From Sclerotinia nivalis (lineage: Eukaryota > Ascomycota > Leotiomycetes > Helotiales > Sclerotiniaceae), in NCBI GenBank assembly GCA_029531795.1, contig JAPEIS010000005.1:248001-312000 (forward strand): a DNA stretch of 64,000 nucleotides. The letters run 5' to 3'. Each line of letters begins with the position of its first letter. Within the stretch, counting starts at the first letter, position 1. This document shows, one piece after another, positions 11,350 to 22,209 of this stretch. Both the position numbers and the translations under genes were made by a program. The notes beneath the pieces are model-generated. The model saw nothing but the letters and a program-made list of their open reading frames with translations, had not been told where the DNA came from and did no database searches.

Positions 11350-12510
11350 TCTTTACTTATTACTATTGAATCCGTTGCAACAGAATTACAAGCTCAAATC
11401 GAACAAATTAAATAAAAGGAAAATCCTGGATTTGATATAGAAATCGACAAAACAATAACTATAAGCCTGCCCTTGTATTCACCAATTCGAAAAAAACCAA
11501 TTCCTTTTGTAATCGGAACAATAAATTTTCAAAGCCTACAAAAAGAAAACTACGAAATCCAAGTTCAAAATCAAGTTATATTAGAACAATTAAACCAGAT
11601 TCATCTTGTTCTAGCTAACTTTTTACAAGAAAGATCTTCTGATGTAGACGACAACAGATCTCCCTTTCGTTCTCGAATACAACAATAGCATTCTCGACAA
11701 ACTGAAGATCCCGATATTGTTATACCTAACAAAAAAGGTTTTACAATAGAAAGAAGATCAATATCTATAGTATCTTATTATAAAAGACTTAATACGAAAA
11801 TGAAAGATTTTGAACCCTTCAATAATGAAGTTAATCTTTCCTTCGAATCATAGAGACTTTTTGTAGAAGGAAAACTCTTGAATAATACAGATCATTATCT
11901 GAACGAAGATACGAAAATTCGTACTATTTTCCGATGGACTACTGATGATATACAATGGTATTTAAAACCGAAAATGATCCAAAAGAAGTTTGTTATATAC
12001 CAAAACGTTTTGGATTACCTTGATTCTATTTATCTTGTATCTAATCGATAGGAATTAGCTATAAACGAATTCCGATTTCTACAAATGAGAATTATAATTT
12101 TCCATCAATTCTATATACAATTCTTGGAACTTACAGCCGAAGCCGATCAACTAGAAGACTCTTTTCGAAGAGAACTTACTTTGAAGCTTTCTTTTTCGTT
12201 GAGAGTTACAATAGTAGTCACTATAAACTTTTACTTCGATTTCTAGGGTTATATGAATCATTTAACGAATGTGAATGTAAGGATATATATTATAAATCAG
12301 AAATATATTACAATAGTTAGGAATCTTGATCGAAAAGCTTCTTTGTCTGATAATCACACTAGGAGTTCTATCCCTTTGTATAATAATACCAAGCCAGAAT
12401 ATATAGGAAGAAAAAAATCGGCTGCCCTTGATTTCATACCGAATTTCAAATCTCATTCTTCTACCCCATCCTCCGTTTGCTTCAAATACAAGGCCCCTAA
12501 TTAGATCAAG
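11350..12510 (+). pseudogene. gag-like region of Gypsy family A
   Basis: One frame is open with occasional stops. Its N-terminal stretch is rich in Gln and Glu (about 11360-11640, possibly coiled coil). A gag-like mid-region follows, containing YYKRLNTKMKDFEPFN and later an LELTAEADQLEDSF-type helix (to about 12240). In-frame stops at the end of QLAINEF-like and SFES-like segments are TAG/TAA codons compatible with mutated Trp/Gln. The open reading blocks are 11473-11688 and 12253-12504. I see no clear CCHC knuckle. The assignment rests on its position between the 5' LTR and pol. Confidence 0.55.
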
Positions 12511-12699
12511 GACCATATTTGTCCCCCTGATATCCATAAGATTGATACAACCTTCGAAGATAAAAAAACCCCTTCGGAACTTCCTGATTCCGATTCATAT
12601 AAATCGGGAAAAGATTAATCCTTAGGAAAATCTCCTCCCAAGATTATCAATATAATTTCAAACATATTGATCTTCAGAGCCTCATAAATAACGATAGCT

Positions 12700-15600
12700 T
12701 TCTATTCCCTTGTTATTTTTTAACTTATAATTTCCAAATCCGGTTTTCCGTATTGACAAATACCAGTATGTTTGCTTATTTGCTTATTAATACTCGTTTT
12801 GTATATCAACTTTCTTGATGTATTAATATCCCTATTATTCCTTTGAACAATCCTATCCTTATTCAAGGATACAACAATCGGCAAAACGCCGCTATCACCC
12901 ATTCTATCCGTTTGACGTTCCGATTGAACAATAGAACCTTCCTTTAAACCTTTTTCTTATTAATTGATATAAAAAGAGATATCATCATTGGAGATCTATA
13001 GTTCAAAGTTTATAATGTAATATCTAGATCTTTTAATTATCAATTAATATAATTAAAGGATTTATTACTAGTTTTATACTTTTCAAAGAATATAATTATC
13101 TCCAGAAAATCTCTTTCAACCCCCAAACCATTATCCAACCCCGAATTTGAAGAAGATATACAATGATATAATACCTTTTTCAAAATCAATCATCTAAAAC
13201 CCTCTTTTCCTTTCGTTAGATTCATCACTAAATACAAATAAGATTTATATACTAGCCTTCGATAGATGGAAAAGGAATTCCAGGAAAGTTTATCTATCAA
13301 ACGAAATTTGCTTCTCTCCGCAAAGACCAAAACCGAGAATTTGCTTTTCTTCGCAAAGACCAAATCAATTAATCGTTTTGCACTCTTAAATAAACTGTTT
13401 TCCGAATATTATCAATTAATCTATCTCTTATAGATCATTATCAATATCACTATAATCTCCGTTGAAGTTTTCAAAATATATAATTGTCGTTACAATAATA
13501 CTATCTTTTCTACTAGCATTTATGAAATCAATACAGTGCTAAAAGATCGAATGCAGAATTCGAGCAATGAAGAGCTTCAGAAACTGACCCAAAAAGTTCC
13601 CCAGGCTTATCACAAGTACCTTGAAATTTTCTCCAAAAAGGAATTAGATAAATTGCTACAATACACTATATACAATCATAAAATCGAAATTTCATTCGAC
13701 GCACAATTCAGGACTAGTCTGATATACAATATGTTTTCGAAGGAATTACTAATCATGAAAGAATATTTGGTGGATAATCTGAAAAAGGGTTTTATCGAAA
13801 CTAGCTTTTTTTTCTTTGTTACGCCTGTACTTTTTGTTTCCAAGCCAAATAGTAGTTTACGTTTTTGTATCGATTTCCAATATTTTAATACATTTACCAA
13901 AAGAGACGAATACCTTTTGTTTTTAATCGACGAAATACTAGCACATATATCGAAATCGAAAATCTTTACAAAGCTGGATATTCGGCAAGTATTCTATCGA
14001 ATTTGTATACACTCTGATTCCGAAGATTTGATTACATTCCGAATTCGATACAGAACTTATAAGTGTAAAATCTTACCTTTCGGATTAATCAATGGTTTTG
14101 CTATTTATCAGTATTATATGAATGATGTTTTTTTCAATCTTTTAGATGTAACATGTATGGTTTACCTGGACGACATTTTGATTTACTTTGAAAACGAATC
14201 GGAGTACGAATTGTATGTGTTACAGGTCCTTGATTGTCTTCGAAAAACTAGTCTACAGGTCGATATCAACAAATGTAAATTCAGTGTTAAAAGAACTAAA
14301 TATCTTAGTTTCATTATCTCTATAAAAAAAATGAAGATCGATCTATAGAAAATCGAAATTATAAAAAAATAGAAAGCTCTTACAAATATTAGAAGAGTAC
14401 AATCCTTTTTAGGGTTTTACAACTTTTATAGACGTTTTATACAAGATTTCGGACGAATCGCTTGCCCCTTGATTAATCTAACCAAAAAGGAAACTCCCTT
14501 CATATGGGACAATACTTGTGCCACTGCTTTTAATCGTTTTAAATAGGTTATACTTCAGATCCCTGTATTGAAGTATTACCAATCATATCTTCAAATCATA
14601 ATTGAGATAGATACTTTAGATAATATTATCGGAGGAGTGTTCTTTCAGCTACACAACGATAATCAATAACATTCTATTGCTTTCTTTACCAAAACCATAC
14701 TTCCGGCCGAAATGAATTATACCATATTCGATAAAGAAATACTTACTGTTATCAAAATCTTCAAAACCTGGAGAGCAGAACTTATAGGTTCCCTTTATTG
14801 TATTAAAGTCGTTATTGATTATAAAACTTTGAAATACTTTATAATCAAAAAAACCTTGAATCAATGATAAACAGGGTGGTTTGAAACCTTGACAAACTTC
14901 TAATTCGAAATATTATATCGATCAACAATCAATAATACCACAGCAAATATTTTTAGTCGCCATAATCAAGAAATGGAAGTGCAGAATATAGTATACTTTG
15001 AACATTGCATTCAAACCCTACTCCCATTAGAAGTTCTTGACAAAAGGATATTGGACGAATTCAATATAAAGGGAGGGAAGGTAATTACGATCCTAACTAT
15101 TAAAGTAGAAGAACTTGACCTTGTAGATTGTATCCTACAAACCAACTGCACCCATTCTTCTATACAATCAGAATGCGATTTGACTGTTAAATTGAAAAAA
15201 GGATATTCTATGCATAATGGTTTATTACTCCACAAAAACCGATTAGTTATGCTTGATGTAGATGATCTCTGTATTAATCTTATAGAAGAAGTCTATACCC
15301 AGATCTTTTCAGTTCATTCTGGGAAGACCAAAACGAAATTAATCGTAAAAAAGCGGTATTTTTGGAAAGGAATGATCGATTATATCGATCAATATATTGA
15401 CAATTGTACTATTTACCACAATTATTATATCCCGAAAGATCGAACACCTGGTTTTTTGCATCCTTTGCCTATTCCTATCCAATTATGAGTAGATATGTTA
15501 ATGGACTTCAAATCATTTCCGAAGAATAAATACGGATACGATAACGTTTTTGTAATTATTGATAAACTATCAAAGCAATCAATATATATTTTTTGCTATT

Positions 15601-16724
15601 ATATTACAATCGCCCGGGAAATAGCTTTACTATATCTAAACTATATCTATTATTAGAAAGGCGCTCTAATTATTATTACATCCGATAAAGATCCGCAATT
15701 AATTTCTAGCTTCTAGAACGAATTCATACGAATCCTAGGCGTCAAATTAAAACTATCTATAGCCTACCATCCTCAAATAGATGGACAAACGGAAATCATA
15801 AATCAGTATCTGGATCAACGATTTCAATCCTATATCAATTACTATCAAAACAATTGATCGGAATTCTTATATATAATGGATTATGTATAATTCATTATAC
15901 TTTATAAAAGCTTAGGAATATCCCTTTTCGAGTTTCAAAACGGATATTCTCCAATCACTTCCTTTGATTGGGATAGACCCTTTTCCAATATTCCTTATAC
16001 AACTACAGAAAAGTTGAATTATGTTGATGTACAGACTTTCTCCAAATATATATATAAGGCTTGGAAAATGGCTAAAGATATCCTTTCTAAAATTCAACAA
16101 AAGAAGGTAAAGGATATCGATCGCCATCGACGATTTGTCGATTTCCAAATAAAAGACGAAGTATATATAACTATTAGAAACTTCATTACAAAAAGGCCTA
16201 ACTACAAATTCGATCTGTAGATAACCGGATTATACTGTATACTCGAAAAAATCGGCCATTTATATCGATTGGACTTTCCTGAAAGTATACAAGTTTATAA
16301 AATCTTTTCCCCTGATAAACTACGAAAAACTATAGGAAATTTAATTTCTGGATAATATATCGAACCTTTTCCATCTATTGTAATAACAGCAGATACAGAA
16401 TTCGAAATGTAGCAGATCCTAGCATCGAAATTCTACTACGGATAGATCCGATACAAAGTAAAATAGGTAGGATACGATAACGATCCTGTATAGTATTATT
16501 ATTCCGATGTTATGTACGCTTTATATAAGATACAGGAATTCTATACTCAATATCCTAAAGTTATAGAACCTCCTAATTATCTTCCTGAATGGATAAAAGC
16601 CTGGGAGAATAATAACGACAATTACAACGAATTCATAAATAATAAATTTATAAATAAAACTACAAAACAGAATTATTTATCTACTCTCCCTCCCTTCGAA
16701 AAAAAGATTGCATTTAAATTATAA
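12700..16724 (+). pseudogene. pol of Gypsy family A (protease region, RT, RNase H, integrase, chromodomain)
   Basis: RT is largely open at 13536-14348 and shows KLDIRQVFYRI, the ILPFGLINGFAIYQ block and the catalytic YLDD (MVYLDDILIY, near 14160). RNase H follows at 14400-14960 (FLGFYNFYRRFI, then a degenerate RNase H core and an SRHNQE-like end). Integrase spans 15000-16220: an H2C2-like zinc segment (HSGKTKTK ... CTIYHNYY), DKDPQL and YHPQIDGQTE motifs. A chromodomain-like module follows at 16390-16510 (YKVK.VGYDNDPV). Stops such as those near 14349, 15486, 16218 and 16408 interrupt the polyprotein. The putative protease at 12700-13200 is too degraded for the catalytic Asp to be located. 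Confidence 0.85.
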
Positions 16725-16870
16725 TTCACTTCAAAAAATCATTTATTGTTATTTTTGCTTTTTCTATTATTTATTTACTTGTTTTAATTTTTACCCTGCT
16801 CTTTCTCTTTCCTTACTATTATTCTATTCAATATATAATAACTATATTTCTATAAAACCAATTCAATTCA

Positions 16871-17998
16871 TTGAAAAATATCTTTTTCATTATAAATTTT
16901 CTAGGAAATCTATTCAGTTCGCCTCGAAAAGCTACTACGATTTCATCCTCAAACAATCCCACCAACAATTGTTCCTCTCCTTTCATTTCTTCCCCTTCGA
17001 AACTTGCTACACCTCCTCTTGTAATAGAAAATGCTGACTGCTGTTCTCCTAAACGAGAAAAGAGTTCCCAAATAATCGCATCTCCAAACAACAAAGAAAT
17101 ACATTTCTTCAACATCATCGATTTTATCGAAAATCATTCAGATATATCTATCGCCGATGCAGTACAAATGATTGATATAACCAAAACACAAACTACACAA
17201 GTTAACACCAATCTCGAAGATTTTGCTTATCGTCTTGATATATTCGAGAAAATAAAACAATTTTATAAACAATTGGGTATAATAAAGAAGGATACAAACG
17301 AAAAACATATGAAATTCGTCGAATTAGTAAACAGAGGCAAACACGCGAAACTCGATATCAGACTTTCGCAGAAAAGGCTGGCAATCTATATACAAGGTAG
17401 GGAGTTAGCTTTAAAAATCTTTATTGAAAACCACCCGAGATGGTAAACAAATGCTATTCTTGCATCCAAACTCGTTTACATCGTAGTCACCACGATTAAT
17501 AATATAAACGCATATCGGGCCCTGAATATTGCCGTTATTGAATGCTTCCAGCGATATAATTGCGAAGACAGGAGCAATGGAAATCGAATTCCGGAATCCG
17601 TTACAATTGACATAAAGCATACACAGGCATTTGTCAATTCCAAAAATGACATTTCCCGCCCCTCCTGTACCCTTTCCTTCATGAAAAATAAAGGATTTAC
17701 CATACTGCCTTATAGCCTTCTCGGAAAATACGAAAAAGAAGAAATTGATACTATATCAGATCGATTCGATAATAAATCTTTTCGTTATCGCGATACCGTT
17801 ACATTGGATATAATATTCGATATACCAGATCATACACATGAAACCAGGCAATCCGCGAAAACCCCTTCAACTCCGATAAAAAAGGCCTTCGCAAAACCTA
17901 TCGAAATCGAAAGCGACAACGATGATTTTATCCCTGATACACCACAAAAGAAGAGAAAAGTTGTATTGGTAAAACAAGAACCTATTTCACCGGTATAA
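16871..17998 (+). pseudogene. Third ORF of Gypsy family A, one stop, NLS-like C-terminus
   Basis: This frame is open for 376 codons except for a single TAA at 17447-17449 that could derive from CAA. It lies between the integrase/chromodomain region and the polypurine tract, and is not part of pol. The product is hydrophilic: a Ser/Pro/Asn-rich start, then a helical Lys/Glu-rich middle (DIFEKIKQFYKQLGIIKK) and an acidic C-terminus ending in PQKKRKV, a canonical SV40-like nuclear localisation motif, followed by VKQEP. There is no signal peptide or membrane anchor at the C-terminus, which argues against an envelope. It carries far fewer stops than gag or pol. Function is unknown. Confidence 0.6.
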
Positions 17999-18051
17999 AA
18001 GGTTAGAAGAAAGATTTGAGGGCAAGTCTGTTTTCTTTGAGGGGAGGGTGA

Positions 18052-18306
18052 TATAACGATCCTGTTATTCTATTATGCTATAAATGCCTTAAACTATTCT
18101 TTCGGCTTTTGGTCCCCTTCGAAGAAACCAAAATGCCTTAGGTTATTATTTCATTTATTTCACCCTGTATTCGCTTAGAGCTTTGGTCCCCTCCGAGGGG
18201 ATTATAAAAGGCTCAACTCTATTGTATTTGGTACGGTAGTTTGTTATTCTCTAGTATAGATTAATTGATTCATTCTATCATGCCTTGAATTAAGACCATC
18301 GTCACA
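18052..18306 (+). repeat. 3' LTR, Gypsy family A
   Basis: The 255 bp begin TATAACGATCC (from TGTGACG by G-to-A changes) and end ATCGTCACA. The target duplication AAGGG follows immediately. Its first half is RIP-mutated while its end is intact, the reverse of the 5' LTR. Confidence 0.92.
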
Positions 18307-18543
18307 AAGGGTAGAGTTTATTAGACTCTATATTCAATTATAGATTAAAATTGTAATTCGTAAAGAACAGCGAATAGTCTATTGTTTCAAAAACCAAGTT
18401 GCTTGAAGCAAATTCTGTTAGCAATAATTACTTTATTTAATCATTTTGATGAAAGTTTATAAATGTATATAAATATTGTTCTAGAATTGAATTGATTTAT
18501 TTCGTTTGATTATTTGTTTGCAAATGAAATATTGAGTTGTGTT
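18307..18543. other. AT-rich spacer
   Basis: The first bases are the target duplication of the Gypsy-A element. Otherwise this is an AT-rich tract with no recognisable coding potential, ending where the inverted pol relic begins. Confidence 0.4.
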
Positions 18544-18544
18544 T

Positions 18545-20735
18545 AAAGGCTATTTTCAATCGTTTAGAAAGCTATATCCAGAATCCCGATACAAATTGCA
18601 TTCCTCGATCTGAAATGATATTTTCCGGGAGATTATATAATGTATAAATACGACTAATAAAAGTATTAATTAATTCTTCTATTATTAGAAATCTTATATT
18701 TATAAAATACTTCATTTTTGTTAATCTATAAATAACTATTAATATATATTTATATATTGAATCGTAGTATTTACAATCTGGCAAAGGTGTAATGTAATCG
18801 ATTGAAATATCTGATTATAATTGGAAAAGAACAAATAATGATTTCAGGAATCCTAAAGGAAATGATTTTAAGGATTTTGTTCGAATACAGAATTCACAAA
18901 TTTAAATATAAGCGCTTATTTCTTGATATATCTGTAACCATCAATAACTTTTGAAAACTAAATCAATAGTCTTCGTACAATCAGAATGATTAATAGAATC
19001 CAACAAATATATTCTATATAAAATTTATATCTTTAATTCATTATTAAATGAAATCTATAGTTTTTCATAATAATAGATTTTATTATTGTAAATACAGCAA
19101 TCCTGTATAACTATTTATAAGATTTCCCTGAATTTTTTTGACCATTTGATTGTAAAGAGGTCTTCGATTGCTGATATTAATTGCTTGGCCATATTTGATC
19201 TATTATATACTGTATCAATGAATTCGTTGATAGGTTTGTCTTCAAATGGTATTATTCAATCTGTTATAATTAACAAAAGGTTGCTTGTAAGTTTTTTGTA
19301 TAGATCTATATCGAATCTATCAATAGGTAAAACAGTATACTTCTGGTTTTTTAAATATTCGTTGTTGGGATCAAAACTATCAGATCGATCTTTCCATCAA
19401 CGGTTCAAAACATCTGGTCGAATTGCTTTGGTTTTTGGTTGATAAATAATTCGGAAGTTGTATTGAAATAAGAACTCTAATTATTATATTTGATATTGAT
19501 TTAATACTTTCGTTATTGTAAAGTATTCCAGATTCTTGTAATCGATCAGGATTTCGAATTCCTGTTGAAATCCTTGTAATTCCGATTGTTATTCCTTTAT
19601 TGATTTAATAATAATTAATAGTTTTTTATTGTAAATCTTATAATTACATTTAGCAATCGAATATTTCGAAGAAAAGTATATTATTGATTGTAAAATATTG
19701 TTATCATTATATTGAGAAAGTATTCCTTTCGAAATCCAATCCGAAATATCTGTTTCCAATACAGTTTTCCTATTGTAGTTAAAATAGGCAAGTACTAGAG
19801 TTGTTGTAAATGCTTTCTTTAGGTTTTCGAATACTATTGTATAATCGTTCTTTCATTATCAATCTATTCCTTTTTGTAAAAGATCATTTAAAGGATAACA
19901 GATCTTTGAAAAATCTTTTATAAATCGACGATAAAAATTTGCGAAGTCGAGGAATCATTGTAAATCTTTAATAGATATTAATTGTATTCAAAAAATAATA
20001 ATTGATATTTTATTTTGATCCATTTTTATACCTTCGATTATGATTATAAGGTTTAAGTATTTCGTAGAAGTTGTTTCGAATTCGTATTTATTAATATCGA
20101 TTTGTAAATCAGTATCTTATAGTTTCTGGATTATATTGCGAATATGTTCTCGATATTGATTTTTATTTTCAGAGTATATAAGAACATCATCAAGGTATAT
20201 AATACAGTATTTATCTAGTTCGTCAAACAAAGTATAATTAATGTAATATTGAAATGATGTTAATACATTACAAAGACCAAAAAGTATAACTAATGATTCG
20301 AATAATCCAAATCGAATAATAAAAACGGTTTTCTATTCATCACCTTTTGCAATACAAAGTTTATTAAAAGCAACAATAATATCTAATTTGATATAGATTT
20401 TTGTATTACAAAAAGTATCCAGAGTTTCTTGAACAACTGGTAAAAAGTATCGATTCTTAATAATAACATTATTCAAATTACGATAATCCTAATAAATACA
20501 AATCCCTCTATCAGGTTTGGCTGTTAGAAGTAATAAGACTACATTTCGTGATCTTGATTCCCAAATGAAATTTTTGACAAAATTGTTATCGATCCATTTT
20601 CGAATTACCTCTAATTCGAAAAATAACAAAAGGCGATTTTTGAAATATAAAGGTTCTTTTCCAGACATTAATTTTATCTTGTGATTTTATACTCGACATA
20701 AAAGAAGTATATCTATATAACGAAATAAAAAAGCA
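18545..20735 (-). pseudogene. Inverted Gypsy pol relic (RT, RNase H, integrase)
   Basis: The minus strand translates, with many stops, into a Gypsy polyprotein. The RT has a YLDD box (CIIYLDDVLIYSENK, near 20190) and the FGL block. RNase H (19450-20000) carries ETDISDW and KIYNKKLL. An H2C2 region (C..C near 18890) is followed by the start of integrase, with the best open piece at 18572-18784 (IISDRGMQFVSGFW). The element stops in the integrase near 18545. There is no gag: RT begins within about 100 bp of the family-B LTR at 20740-20976, so an internal deletion or rearrangement has occurred. Confidence 0.75.
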
Positions 20736-20739
20736 AATA

Positions 20740-20976
20740 TATCACGGAGGCAGCAGACAGGATAACAGAAATCACTTTTATTGGTAAGACATAGCTCGAA
20801 GAGCTACGTTTCTACAGAAGGAACGTTTCCTTTAAATACATTTGTGTGTGCTAGGGCTCCGAGCCCTAGCGCTCTTACAGGGTACGATCACCGAGCGTGC
20901 CCCGCTCGGTGCTGGATCGGACAGGTGGAGCCTACTAAAGGGGCCGGTCCAGTGGCCCGGCCCTGACCCCGTGACA
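20740..20976 (-). repeat. Family-B type LTR, divergent hairpin variant
   Basis: The 237 bp share the first ~110 plus-strand bases (ATCACGGAGGCAGCAGACAG onward) and the last ~12 (CCCCGTGACA) with the 5024-5236 LTR. The middle is unrelated in sequence but again made of stem-loops: GCTAGGGCT/AGCCCTAGC, CACCGAGCG/CGCTCGGTG and GGGCCGG/CCCGGCCC. It has no matching flanks (AAATA versus TCTAT), so it is a junction of a rearrangement, probably the 5' LTR of the minus-strand pol relic. Confidence 0.7.
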
Positions 20977-21462
20977 TCTATTAGGATATATATTCTCGAT
21001 TCTTTGTGCAATTTATAAATTGAAGGATTACTTTGATTTTCATTTTTATTTTATTTTATTTTTGAATTCTTTTTATATAAAGTGTTGGGTTTTTGGTTCG
21101 GAAAGATTGAGCTTGTATAAATTAAAAAAAAAAAAAAACTTTATATTAATAAAATATACTAAAAAGTTTGATTGCAATAACGAAGAAGAAAAGATCAGGA
21201 ATTGAAAGATCTAATTATATTATAAAAAACAATTGAAATATCTATTCAAGGGATTAATTCAATATACAATAGCAATTATATAAACCCTATTGAAGTATTT
21301 AGTATATATAATAATACTAATAAATTTAGATTAGCTAGTTAGAAATCTAGAGGTCTTTCTCCCCTGGCGTCCTTTATTCCAATTGGGAATTTGAGGTTTA
21401 TGCTTCGCATAGAGCCTCGGACGAAAAATATCACATACACACACACACACTCCATGATCATA
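20977..21462 (+). repeat. LINE-A 3' UTR fragment
   Basis: It aligns with 4630-5337 of LINE-A copy 1 through the A-run, the CTTTCTCCCCTG segment, the GAGG...GCCTC hairpin (21393-21418) and the CA-rich tail. It lacks the solo LTR and so shows the empty target site. It is 5' truncated, as is usual for LINE integrations. Confidence 0.8.
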
Positions 21463-22209
21463 TGATCGTGATCCCGACAGATATGGTTTGTATATGCTCC
21501 GTGACAAAGGGAGCTGATCTCAATCAGTACTAATAAAACTTTAATACTAAATCAGAGCTCTTCTTTCTATAAAATCTTTGCTCTCTATTTAATCTATAAC
21601 AATCTGAATTTCTTCAATTTCTATATTTAAGCTTCCTATTATTCCCTAAAAGATATTAACCTTTTATTAATCTAGTAGGTTGTGGTGCTTTCCCCCGAGT
21701 TTAGCGGCAAGGTACGTGCACGGTCCAGCCTCCGCTCTCAAGTTATAAAGACCACGCTCACCCCACTCCTCGCCATTTTCTTTTCAATCTCTTTTCAACT
21801 CGTTTTCATTCGCAGCTTTCTCCCTACACTCTCTTGGATTTACGGATGTGTCACGTTGTCAAAACGCTTGGCTCAGCTCTAGAGGATTTCAAGAATAGTC
21901 ACATGTACCATTGTCTTCACGTCTGCGGCTTTGAAGCAGAGGTTGCAGACTTAAGGCTACGTGTCTCTGAGCTTCTGGAATATCCTAGAAACAAGGAAAC
22001 ACGTTGATTTACAAATGATAATTTGGTGATAACGAAGGGGAAAAAATAGGCCTCTCCCCACACCTCTTCTCCATGTGTATGTGCCGTTTGCTCCATCCAG
22101 ACTCACAATACCATATCATACGTCACTTTAGTCCCTCCTATCTTTCATCTAACTCATGTACCTAGATTCAATCTCCCAGCATATAGCAGCGAGACGTCAA
22201 GAATAATCA
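21463..22209. other. Intergenic region at the repeat/gene-island boundary
   Basis: The composition shifts from AT-rich to balanced near 21680. A CTCCGTGACA motif at about 21508-21517 resembles the end of the family-B LTR. A small open frame at 21846-22007 (53 aa, with a leucine-rich ELLEYPR end) has no recognised homologue. The 3' flank of the P450 gene lies here. Confidence 0.4.

Larger units (their letters stand above)
10890..18306 (+). mobile_element. Complete Ty3/Gypsy (chromovirus-like) retrotransposon, family A
   Basis: The 7417-bp element has 255-bp LTRs at 10890-11144 and 18052-18306 and a perfect AAGGG target duplication (10885-10889 and 18307-18311). The order is gag-like, protease/RT/RNase H/integrase/chromodomain, and then an extra ORF. 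A purine-rich GAGGGGAGGGTGA (18039-18051) abuts the 3' LTR as the polypurine tract. I could not match the bases after the 5' LTR to a particular tRNA primer. Stops scattered through gag and pol are mostly explainable by RIP, so the element is not autonomous now. LTR differences are mostly C/T or G/A transitions. Confidence 0.92.
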
